A stretch of 7,160 bases of DNA. It comes from an uncultured Ruminiclostridium sp. (GTDB lineage: Bacteria; Bacillota; Clostridia; Oscillospirales; Acutalibacteraceae). The translations under genes were made by a program, and so were the position numbers. Shown piece by piece: positions 1 through 5,234 of this stretch. A model generated the notes under the pieces. The model was given only the letters and a program-made list of their open reading frames with translations. It ran no database searches and was not told the origin of the DNA. The stretch spans positions 1 to 7,160 of the forward strand of contig CABUCM010000071.1 of NCBI GenBank assembly GCA_902490005.1, written 5' to 3'. Every line of letters starts with the position of its first letter. Position 1 is the first letter of the stretch.

Positions 1-15
1 TGGTAGACGACTGTA

Positions 16-219
16 TTAAATTTGTCCAGCGGGAACCCCGCCGCCGGTATTGGACCGGCGGTAACGGGCGTGGGCCTGCTTCCACAAATCCAATTGCTTC
101 GGCGTATTCCAAATGATCTGGGGATCGGGGCGGATCAAAATCACATCCCCCCAGCGTTCCAGCCGCTCGCCGGCGCTGGTATCCAGCAGCTCATAGTCCT
201 TCCAATTAGCAGCTCTCAA
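16..219 (-). pseudogene. N-terminal fragment of a class I SAM-dependent (RlmI-like) methyltransferase, apparently truncated
   Basis: A 67-codon frame matches my knowledge of the N-terminus of clostridial class I SAM-dependent methyltransferases related to 23S rRNA methyltransferases (RlmI/COG1092-like). The recognisable segments are WKDYELLDTSAGERLERWGD, LIRPDPQIIW and the run ARYRRSNTGGG. Family members are usually about 280 residues long and continue after GGG with an aromatic/acidic stretch leading to the SAM-binding fold. Here the frame runs from GGG into VPAGQI and a TAA at 16-18. The two other frames across this junction stay open to the window edge but do not obviously restore the family pattern. 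Start: TTG at 217-219, with GGAGG at 227-231 seven bases upstream; no in-frame ATG fits better. It lies 88 nt after glmM, same strand. The N-terminal match is strong. That the gene is broken, rather than divergent or a sequencing error, is inference, and the downstream part is outside the window. Confidence 0.6.
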
Positions 220-226
220 AACAGTT

Positions 227-231
227 CCTCC
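227..231 (-). promoter_or_regulatory. Ribosome binding site fixing a TTG start for the methyltransferase fragment
   Basis: GGAGG on the minus strand lies seven bases before the TTG at 217-219. It is the best Shine-Dalgarno match near this gene and supports a TTG start. An ATG at 231-233 overlaps it but opens a different frame that stops after five codons, so it is not a better start. Confidence 0.6.
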
Positions 232-254
232 ATGCTTTCAAGTTTCCGCGGCCC

Positions 255-285
255 TGGGAACGGCTCTTTTTCAAAGCCGTTCCCA
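255..285. terminator. Strong hairpin after glmM, possible terminator or processing site
   Basis: A perfect 11-bp inverted repeat (255-265 with 275-285, arm TGGGAACGGCT) encloses a 9-nt loop. It begins 22 nt past the glmM stop codon. On the minus strand no U-run follows the second arm, so it is not a classical intrinsic terminator for the operon. It could slow polymerase, protect the glmM mRNA 3' end or partly uncouple the downstream gene. The motif AAAGCCGT occurs twice here (273-280 and 285-292), so the right arm has a partial second copy. Confidence 0.4.
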
Positions 286-307
286 AAGCCGTCTGTTTTC
301 TATTTGT

Positions 308-1657
308 TTAAACCAGCTTCTCCCGGATCACATCCGCTACCTCGTTTGCCAGGCGGTTGATGGTTTCCTCATTCTCGCCTTCCACCATCACCCGGATCAG
401 CGGCTCCGTGCCGGAAACCCGCACCACAATCCGCCCGCTCTTTCCCAGAATGGCTTTGGCCTTCTCCGTGGCGGCTTTAATATCGGCATCCGTATAAAAG
501 CGAAGCTTGCTTTCCTGACTGACCCGGACGTTTACCATCACCTGGGGATACCGGTCCATCAGGGTGGCCAGGCTGGAAAGCTTCGCCTGGCGGCGCTTTA
601 AAATGCTGATTAGCTGGGCCGCGGTCATCTGGCCGTCGCCGGTGGTGCCGAAGTCTAAAAAGATCACATGGCCGGATTGCTCCCCGCCAAAGTTGTATTC
701 CTCCAGCAGCATCTCTTCCAGGACATACCGGTCCCCTACCTTAGTAGCCACAAAATTCATACCGTTTTCTTCGCAGAAACGGATAAAGCCCATATTGGTC
801 ATAATGGTGCCCACTACCGTGTTTTTAGCCAGCTTTCCCCGGGATTTCATATCCAGAGCGCAGATCGCCATCACGAAATCGCCATCCACCAGGTTGCCCT
901 GGTCGTCTACCGCCAGGCACCGGTCCGCGTCGCCGTCAAACGCCACGCCGGCGTCCAGCTGGTGCTCCTTCACATAGGCCATAAAGTTCTCCATATGGGT
1001 AGAGCCGCAATTATCGTTGATATTGACCCCGTTAGGCTCATCCGCCAGCATATACACCTGGGCGCCCAGCTCGGTGAACAGCCTTTCCGCTGTTCTGGAA
1101 GCGGAGCCATTGGCGCAGTCCAAAGCGATTCTCATGCCATCCAGGGAAAAAGGCACGGTAGCCTTGATATGGTCGATATAATCCTTGACCGCGTTTTCCG
1201 CCACGGAAACCCGGCCGATATCGCCGCCCTCCGGATTTAGGTAGGGCACTCTGTGATCCAGTACAATGGACTCGATCTGCTCTTCCAAAGCGTCCGGCAG
1301 CTTGTAGCCGTCGCCGCTGAAAATCTTGATGCCGTTAAACTCACAGGGGTTATGGCTGGCGGAAATCATAATACCCGCGTCGGCCTTGTATTTCCCCACT
1401 AAAAAGGCTACCGCCGGGGTGGGAATCACCCCCAAGCTGACCACATCCGCGCCCACAGAGCACAGACCGGCGGTCAACGCGCCTTCTAACATATCGGAAG
1501 AAATCCTAGTATCCTTGCCGATCAAGATCCGGGGATGGCGATGAGTATTATCTGTCAGCACCATAGCCGCCGCCCGGCCGATATTCATCGCCAGTTCGCA
1601 GGTCAATTCCGTATTGGCGACGCCTCTGGCGCCGTCGGTTCCAAAAAGTCTTCCCAT
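308..1657 (-). CDS. glmM: Phosphoglucosamine mutase
   Basis: GlmM converts glucosamine-6-phosphate to glucosamine-1-phosphate in the cytoplasm, a committed step towards UDP-GlcNAc and peptidoglycan. The 449-residue length is normal for the family and all four domain signatures are present. The N-terminus has GRLFGTDGARG. The catalytic serine loop ISASHNP has Ser101 as the phosphorylated residue. The metal-binding loop is DGDADR (241-246), the sugar-binding loop is GGEQSGH (324-330), and the C-terminal phosphate-binding loop is RVSGTEPLIRVM (413-424). The GGEQSGH loop and length favour GlmM over phosphomannomutase/PGM. The start is ATG at 1655-1657, with AGGAG nine bases upstream in the 19-nt gap after ruvB, so it is probably co-transcribed with ruvCAB. 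In many Firmicutes glmM instead sits with cdaA and cdaR, which are not seen here. Confidence 0.96.
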   Translation of the reverse strand: MGRLFGTDGARGVANTELTCELAMNIGRAAAMVLTDNTHRHPRILIGKDTRISSDMLEGALTAGLCSVGADVVSLGVIPTPAVAFLVGKYKADAGIMISASHNPCEFNGIKIFSGDGYKLPDALEEQIESIVLDHRVPYLNPEGGDIGRVSVAENAVKDYIDHIKATVPFSLDGMRIALDCANGSASRTAERLFTELGAQVYMLADEPNGVNINDNCGSTHMENFMAYVKEHQLDAGVAFDGDADRCLAVDDQGNLVDGDFVMAICALDMKSRGKLAKNTVVGTIMTNMGFIRFCEENGMNFVATKVGDRYVLEEMLLEEYNFGGEQSGHVIFLDFGTTGDGQMTAAQLISILKRRQAKLSSLATLMDRYPQVMVNVRVSQESKLRFYTDADIKAATEKAKAILGKSGRIVVRVSGTEPLIRVMVEGENEETINRLANEVADVIREKLV

Positions 1658-1676
1658 AAACTAGAGCTCCTGTCAT

Positions 1677-2729
1677 TTAAAATATTGTGGTTTGTCTTGA
1701 TTCCTCCCGTTCCATACCGGGAGGGGTCATTCCTAAATGGAGGTAGGCCGCGTGAGTCGCGCACCTTCCTCTTGGGGTTCTGCTTAAGAATCCAATCTGC
1801 ATTAAATACGGCTCATAAACATCCTCTATGGTCACCGCTTCCTCGCCAATGGCCGCCGCCAGGGTCTCCAAGCCTACCGGCCCCCCTTTATAGAAGCGGA
1901 TCAAGGTTTCCAGCATCCTTCTGTCGTTGCCATCCAGGCCCAGCTCATCGATTTCCAGCTTATCCAAGGCCACCTTGGCCGTTTCATAGGTAATCACCCC
2001 GTCGCTCATTACCTGGGCGAAATCCCGCACGCGCTTTAACAGCCTGTTAGCGATCCGGGGGGTCCCCCTGGAACGGGAGGCGATTTCCAACGCGCCCTCC
2101 TGGTTGGTTTCGATGCCTAGGATTTTAGCGCTTCTGGCCACGATAGTCGCCAGCTCCTCCGGCGTGTACATTTCCAGCCGCAATACCACGCCGAACCGGT
2201 CCCGCAGGGGAGCCGTCAGCTGGCCCGCCCGGGTAGTGGCCCCCACTAAGGTGAATTTCGGCAGCGGCAAATGGTAAGACGCCGCCATCTGGCCCTTGCC
2301 GGTGATAATATCGATGGCAAAGTCCTCCATGGCGGGGTATAAAATTTCCTCCACGCTCCTGGAAAGGCGATGGATTTCATCGATAAACAGCACGTCGCCG
2401 CTGTTCAAATTGGTTAAAAGGGCGGCCAAATCCCCCGGTTTTTCAATCGCCGGGCCAGAGGTAATGCGAATGTTCACATTCAGCTCGTTGGCGATAATCC
2501 CGGCCAGCGTGGTTTTGCCCAGTCCGGGAGGGCCGTACAGCAGCACATGGTCCAGAGGCTCATGCCGAATCTTGGCGGCCTCGATGAACACCGACAGGTT
2601 CTCTTTTACTTTTTCCTGCCCGATGTATTCCGAAAGAATCCTGGGGCGGAGCGGGTTCTCAATGTCCGCGTCCTCAGGAATATCCTCCGGGTCTACAATT
2701 CGGTTTTCTAAATCAAATTCGAAATCCAC
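1677..2729 (-). CDS. ruvB: Holliday junction branch-migration DNA helicase RuvB
   Basis: RuvB is the AAA+ hexameric motor that, with RuvA, drives branch migration of Holliday junctions in recombinational repair. The 350 residues are close to the usual size, with a short acidic N-terminal stretch. The family hallmark RPRILSEYIGQEKVKENL is at about 28-45. Walker A is GPPGLGKT (66-73) and Walker B is LFIDEIH (114-120). The sensor segment VGATTRAG begins at about 162, the arginine-finger region LRDRFG is at 175-180, and the sensor 2 stretch RGTPRIANRLL is at 221-231. The C-terminal winged helix contains the DNA-contact motif TPRGR (318-322). All key motifs are intact. The start is GTG at 2727-2729: GGGAGG at 2739-2744, inside the last codons of ruvA, lies nine bases upstream, and ruvA stops only 3 nt before. 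This arrangement suggests translational coupling. Confidence 0.97.
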   Translation of the reverse strand: MDFEFDLENRIVDPEDIPEDADIENPLRPRILSEYIGQEKVKENLSVFIEAAKIRHEPLDHVLLYGPPGLGKTTLAGIIANELNVNIRITSGPAIEKPGDLAALLTNLNSGDVLFIDEIHRLSRSVEEILYPAMEDFAIDIITGKGQMAASYHLPLPKFTLVGATTRAGQLTAPLRDRFGVVLRLEMYTPEELATIVARSAKILGIETNQEGALEIASRSRGTPRIANRLLKRVRDFAQVMSDGVITYETAKVALDKLEIDELGLDGNDRRMLETLIRFYKGGPVGLETLAAAIGEEAVTIEDVYEPYLMQIGFLSRTPRGRCATHAAYLHLGMTPPGMEREESRQTTIF

Positions 2730-2732
2730 TGA

Positions 2733-3332
2733 TTACATCCTCCCAGCCATTGCCTTTAAGGTAAGCCGGATCAATTCCTCCACCGGCAGCGAACTGTCAA
2801 ATTTCGCCACCACAGGCGCCACATCGCTGGGAGTATAACCCAGCACCGTCAAAGCGTTCATAGCCGCGGCGGCGTTTCCGGCCGCGCTGGCCACTCCAGC
2901 CGCGGCGGCAACCTCTTCTCCGCCGCCTAAGGCTTTCAGCTTATCCTTCAGCTCTAAAACCACTCTTTGGGCCAGCTTGTTGCCCACCCCTTGCGCCATC
3001 GTCAGGGTCTTGAAATCCCCCGAGCCTATAGCCACCGCCACCTGCTCCGGGGAAAGCACGGAAAGGATCGCCAGGCCCGCCTTCGAGCCCACGCCGGAAA
3101 CCGACGTCAGCAGTTTAAAGCAGTTCAGCTCCCCCAGGCTGGAAAAGCCGAACAACTCCACCGCGTCCTCCCTGGCGTTCATGTGGGTGTAAAGGACCGC
3201 CTCTTTACCGACGGCCGGAAGGAGACGCTGGGTGTTCATGGTGGTATAACATTTATATCCCACGCCGGCGCATTCAATCACCGCAAAGGAGGGTTCTGTA
3301 TGAATTAAAATTCCTCGCAACCGATAAAGCAT
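2733..3332 (-). CDS. ruvA: Holliday junction-binding protein RuvA
   Basis: RuvA binds four-way DNA junctions as a tetramer and loads RuvB rings onto opposite arms. The 199 residues fit the family. Residues 1-62 form the OB-fold domain (MLYRLRGILI start, AVELFGF end). Two helix-hairpin-helix motifs follow: VSGVGSKAGLAIL (about 78-90) and AQGVGNKLAQRVVLELK (about 113-129). An alanine/glycine-rich flexible linker (about 136-157) leads to domain III, the RuvB-contacting three-helix module (about 158-197, ALTVLGYTPSDV). The start is ATG at 3330-3332, 5 nt after the ruvC stop, with AAGGA eight bases upstream inside the end of ruvC. The linker is unusually alanine-rich, but linkers are the variable part of this family. 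Confidence 0.96.
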   Translation of the reverse strand: MLYRLRGILIHTEPSFAVIECAGVGYKCYTTMNTQRLLPAVGKEAVLYTHMNAREDAVELFGFSSLGELNCFKLLTSVSGVGSKAGLAILSVLSPEQVAVAIGSGDFKTLTMAQGVGNKLAQRVVLELKDKLKALGGGEEVAAAAGVASAAGNAAAAMNALTVLGYTPSDVAPVVAKFDSSLPVEELIRLTLKAMAGRM

Positions 3333-3337
3333 CTATC

Positions 3338-3850
3338 TTATCCTTCCTTCTTTTTCTGAAGCATTTGATAACGAAACTGGGAACCGGCGGCATGGGCGTG
3401 GCAGACAGCCACCGCCAAAGCGTCGGCGGTATCGTCAGGCTTTGGGACTTCCTTTAATTTCAGCAAACGGGTGGTCATTTCCATCACCTGAGGCTTATGA
3501 GCCCTGCCGTAACCGGTTACGGCGGTTTTTACCTGCAGCGGGGTGTATTCATAAATCGGCACGCCGGATTTCTGAGCCGCCAGCAGAATGATCCCTCTTG
3601 CCTCCGCCACATGGATAACGGTTTTTTGGTTCGTGTGAAAATAAAGCTTTTCAATGGCAACCGCATCCGGATTACACTTTCGTATCATTTCCATCATGTT
3701 GTCGTAAATGTATTGGAGCCGGGCAGGAAAATCCATATCCGCCTCGGTGGTAATCGCGCCAAAGCCAATCGCCCGGTACCGGCCATGCTCGAACCGCAAA
3801 GCGCCGTAGCCTACGATGGCGTAGCCCGGATCGATCCCTAAAATAATCAA
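3338..3850 (-). CDS. ruvC: Crossover junction endodeoxyribonuclease RuvC
   Basis: RuvC is the Holliday junction resolvase, a dimeric RNase H-fold nuclease that nicks symmetric strands of the junction in a metal-dependent way. The 170-residue length is typical. The four acidic catalytic residues are all present: Asp7 in LGIDPG, Glu67 in AIEKLYF, and Asp140 and Asp143 in PDDTADALA. The conserved FHTNQKT and GYGRAHKPQV segments are also present. The start is TTG at 3848-3850, directly encoding the usual M-I-I-L-G-I-D-P-G beginning. AAAGGA at 3860-3865 lies nine bases upstream, and no in-frame ATG is available upstream. It is the first gene of the ruvCAB operon, about 30 nt downstream of the predicted transcription start. 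Confidence 0.96.
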   Translation of the reverse strand: MIILGIDPGYAIVGYGALRFEHGRYRAIGFGAITTEADMDFPARLQYIYDNMMEMIRKCNPDAVAIEKLYFHTNQKTVIHVAEARGIILLAAQKSGVPIYEYTPLQVKTAVTGYGRAHKPQVMEMTTRLLKLKEVPKPDDTADALAVAVCHAHAAGSQFRYQMLQKKKEG

Positions 3851-3859
3851 TCCATCCCG

Positions 3860-3865
3860 TCCTTT
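3860..3865 (-). promoter_or_regulatory. Ribosome binding site fixing the TTG start of ruvC
   Basis: AAAGGA lies nine bases before the TTG at 3848-3850. An ATG one base out of frame (minus-strand GGGATGGATTGA) terminates after two codons. The TTG is therefore the only start that gives the conserved RuvC N-terminus. Confidence 0.6.
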
Positions 3866-3887
3866 CCGCTTTTACGATAATCAATTT

Positions 3888-3916
3888 ATTATAGCATAAA
3901 ATCATCCCCAGGGCAA
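3888..3916 (-). promoter_or_regulatory. Sigma-A-type promoter of the ruvCAB-glmM operon
   Basis: A consensus TATAAT (-10) is at 3888-3893, preceded by a TGC extended -10 element. TTGCCC (-35) is at 3911-3916 with a 17-bp spacer. Transcription should start near 3881, giving a leader of about 30 nt before ruvC. I saw no Gram-positive LexA box (GAAC-N4-GTTC) around it, so SOS control is not evident from the sequence. A 9-bp direct repeat ATTGATTAT (3877-3885 and 3843-3851) flanks the leader. Confidence 0.8.
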
Positions 3917-4057
3917 CCAGACAAATACATTCCAGCTTATCAAAGCCGCCGATGGCAAAAAGGATATTTTGTCAAAACCGTCGGTTGATTTACGATTTTT
4001 CATCAATCGAAATAAGCCGGATTGAAACAGTTTTCCTGAAAGCCGCCCAAGAAATTA
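3917..4057. other. Intergenic stretch between the ruvC promoter and the patatin terminator, no gene recognised
   Basis: No supported gene was found. A 60-codon plus-strand frame at 3952-4134 has no convincing ribosome binding site, runs through the terminator hairpin and overlaps the patatin 3' end, so it is probably chance. A minus-strand TTGACA at 3970-3975 has no -10 box at the right distance. Confidence 0.5.
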
Positions 4058-4088
4058 CGTCCCGCAAAGGGACCACCTTCACGGGACG
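4058..4088. terminator. Terminator hairpin after the patatin gene, probably bidirectional
   Basis: A 7-bp stem CGTCCCG/CGGGACG (4058-4064 with 4082-4088) encloses a symmetric 2x2 internal loop and an inner 4-bp stem AAGG/CCTT (4067-4070 with 4076-4079). On the minus strand it begins 5 nt after the patatin stop and is followed by TAATTTCTT, a modest U-tract. On the plus strand the tail is ATTTTTATTGTT, which is stronger. It isolates the patatin gene from the ruv operon. Confidence 0.65.
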
Positions 4089-4093
4089 CATTT

Positions 4094-4963
4094 TTATTGT
4101 TCTTCTCTTTTCAGCAATTCTCGAATTTCTTTAAGCTTTTGCACCGCATCCTGGACGCCCAGCATATACACAGCGATCAGTTTATCCGGATCTTTTTCAT
4201 GGGAACTAATGTCAATGGGCCGACTGGGCCGGACCACGACGGCCTTCTTTTTCCTCTCCTGCTCCAGCACGTATTCCACCTGGCGGTTATAAAGGCCGCC
4301 CCGGGCTTCCAGCGCGGCGATTAGGTTTGGATACTCATGGTATTGGGCGTAAACCAAAGCTTTTGGGTAAGATGATTTTTCCTTTTTCCGGTAGGTGATA
4401 TCCCTGGTCAGCACCACCACGTTATATTCATGGCCGCCGCATACGGAACGCTCCAGGGGAATCGGGTCTGCGACGGCGCCGTCCAGCAGGCGGTATCCCT
4501 TGAAGTCTACCATTTTGCACAACAGCGGCAGCGAGGAAGAGGCCCGGACCGCGGTAAAAGGATCTTTCACATCCTGCTTGCCAAAGAAAACGGCGCAGCC
4601 GGTTTCCACGTCGGTGGCCCCAACTTGAAAATTGACCTCCGCTTTTTCATAAGCCTCATAGTCAAACGGCAGCAGGTCATGGGAAAGCTCTCCGAAAATA
4701 AAATCGAACCCAAAAATAGAACCCGTTTTCCTTAGGGATTTTACACTCAGATATCTGGGGTCCGTTATATAGTGGTAAAAAATATCGAAATTACGCTTGG
4801 TCTGTCCGGAAATATAGCTCAGCGCATTGCACGCCCCCGCCGACACTCCATAAATATTGCGAAATTGAATCTCATTTTCAGAAAACACATCCAGCACGCC
4901 GGAGGTATAAGCCCCTCTGGTTCCGCCGCCCTCTAACACCAAGCCCACAGACATTTCCGGCAC
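4094..4963 (-). CDS. Patatin-like phospholipase family protein (YjjU type)
   Basis: This is a predicted serine lipid acyl hydrolase with a Ser-Asp dyad. It has the three patatin signatures: the oxyanion-hole loop EGGGTRGAY (11-19), the nucleophile elbow GVSAG (39-43, Ser41), and the DGA box (161-163) with catalytic Asp161. The C-terminal half (about 190-285) resembles the extra domain (DUF6363) that follows patatin in YjjU-type bacterial proteins. The 289-residue length fits that group. There is no signal peptide or membrane helix, so the protein is probably cytoplasmic or peripherally membrane-bound. The start is GTG at 4961-4963 with AAGGA five bases upstream; an ATG three codons later (4952-4954) is an alternative. 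The gene is monocistronic and divergent from the transporter gene at 5235. The substrate is unknown, and a link to phospholipid turnover is inference from the family. Confidence 0.9.
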   Translation of the reverse strand: MPEMSVGLVLEGGGTRGAYTSGVLDVFSENEIQFRNIYGVSAGACNALSYISGQTKRNFDIFYHYITDPRYLSVKSLRKTGSIFGFDFIFGELSHDLLPFDYEAYEKAEVNFQVGATDVETGCAVFFGKQDVKDPFTAVRASSSLPLLCKMVDFKGYRLLDGAVADPIPLERSVCGGHEYNVVVLTRDITYRKKEKSSYPKALVYAQYHEYPNLIAALEARGGLYNRQVEYVLEQERKKKAVVVRPSRPIDISSHEKDPDKLIAVYMLGVQDAVQKLKEIRELLKREEQ

Positions 4964-4973
4964 CTTAATCCTT

Positions 4974-5057
4974 TCAAAATTTCCCTTTGAAACCTACGTC
5001 AAACAAAGCCCTTAATATCGTCTTTATTTTAACACTGTTTCCTTTCATAAGCAACAT
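4974..5057 (-). CDS. Possible 27-residue leader ORF upstream of the patatin gene
   Basis: An ATG at 5055-5057, preceded at four bases by AAGGTGG (5062-5068), opens 27 codons ending in TGA at 4974-4976. It stops 10 nt before the patatin GTG, and its stop codon touches the patatin ribosome binding site (TGAAAGGA). The peptide is basic (five Lys, one Arg, one Asp) with an alternating hydrophobic core KIKTILRALFDVGFK, compatible with a short amphipathic helix. No known family is recognised. The best patatin promoter lies inside this ORF, and a transcript from it could not carry the ORF start. Translation would need a transcript beginning further upstream. It may be chance. Confidence 0.22.
   Translation of the reverse strand: MLLMKGNSVKIKTILRALFDVGFKGKF
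5026..5054 (-). promoter_or_regulatory. Predicted promoter of the patatin gene
   Basis: TAAAAT (-10) is at 5026-5031 with an adjacent TGT extended element. TTGCTT (-35) is at 5049-5054 with a 17-bp spacer. The predicted leader is about 55 nt. The match is good but not perfect in either box. Confidence 0.6.
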
Positions 5058-5097
5058 TATTCCACCTTACAGATTTCTGAATTTTCAAATCTTTTTA

Positions 5098-5120
5098 TGA
5101 AAAATACTAGGTATTTATCA
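5098..5120. promoter_or_regulatory. 23-bp palindromic operator candidate between divergent promoters
   Basis: The sequence is TGA, one A, AAATAC, a central TAG, GTATTT, one A, then TCA. Nine of ten arm positions pair; the only break is A/A at 5101 and 5117. It lies 37 bp before the transporter -35 box and 43 bp before the patatin -35 box. This is the geometry of a site for a dimeric regulator shared by both genes. No regulator gene lies within the window, so its identity is unknown. Confidence 0.45.
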
Positions 5121-5157
5121 CCAAATTTACACACGAATATTTTGCGCTCTCACCCGA

Positions 5158-5186
5158 TTGACACTCAATAAAAATCCTGCTACATT
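5158..5186 (+). promoter_or_regulatory. Predicted promoter of the MFS transporter gene
   Basis: A perfect TTGACA (-35) is at 5158-5163, followed by a 17-bp spacer and TACATT (-10) at 5181-5186 with a TGC extended element. Transcription should start near 5193, leaving a leader of about 42 nt. A TATAAT at 5212-5217 has no -35 partner and is only 17 nt from the start codon, so it is a weaker candidate. Confidence 0.75.
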
Positions 5187-5194
5187 TATCTCAG

Positions 5195-5212
5195 AAACAT
5201 AATAAACATAAT
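5195..5212 (+). repeat. Tandem 9-bp repeat in the transporter leader
   Basis: AAACATAAT occurs twice head to tail (5195-5203 and 5204-5212) in the AT-rich leader between the predicted transcription start and the GGGGG ribosome binding site at 5223-5227. It may simply be an unstructured AT-rich leader. Confidence 0.5.
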
Positions 5213-5234
5213 ATAATTTAACGGGGGAATTTTT

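Noticed and set aside
22..360. Plus-strand open frame of 112 codons
   Set aside because: It overlaps the methyltransferase fragment, the hairpin and the glmM end on the other strand, has no recognisable protein similarity and no good ribosome binding site.
564..1544. Several plus-strand open frames (up to 190 codons) opposite glmM
   Set aside because: They lie antisense to a fully intact glmM, and their residues reflect the reverse complement of its codons. No family signature is visible.
2296..2838. 180-codon plus-strand frame opposite ruvB and ruvA
   Set aside because: Antisense shadow of conserved ruvB coding sequence, spanning the ruvB/ruvA junction, with no recognised domain.
3672..3905. 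77-codon minus-strand frame overlapping the start of ruvC
   Set aside because: It is out of frame with ruvC, starts inside the ruvC promoter region and has no family match.
3970..3975. Consensus TTGACA on the minus strand
   Set aside because: No acceptable -10 box at 16-18 bp. The ruvC promoter at 3888-3916 is much better.
3952..4134. 60-codon plus-strand frame with a hydrophobic C-terminal end
   Set aside because: No ribosome binding site, it crosses a terminator hairpin and overlaps the patatin 3' end. A small membrane protein is possible but not supported.
5212..5217. TATAAT just before the transporter start codon
   Set aside because: No -35 element at the right distance, and the implied leader would be only about 10 nt. 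The TTGACA promoter upstream fits better.
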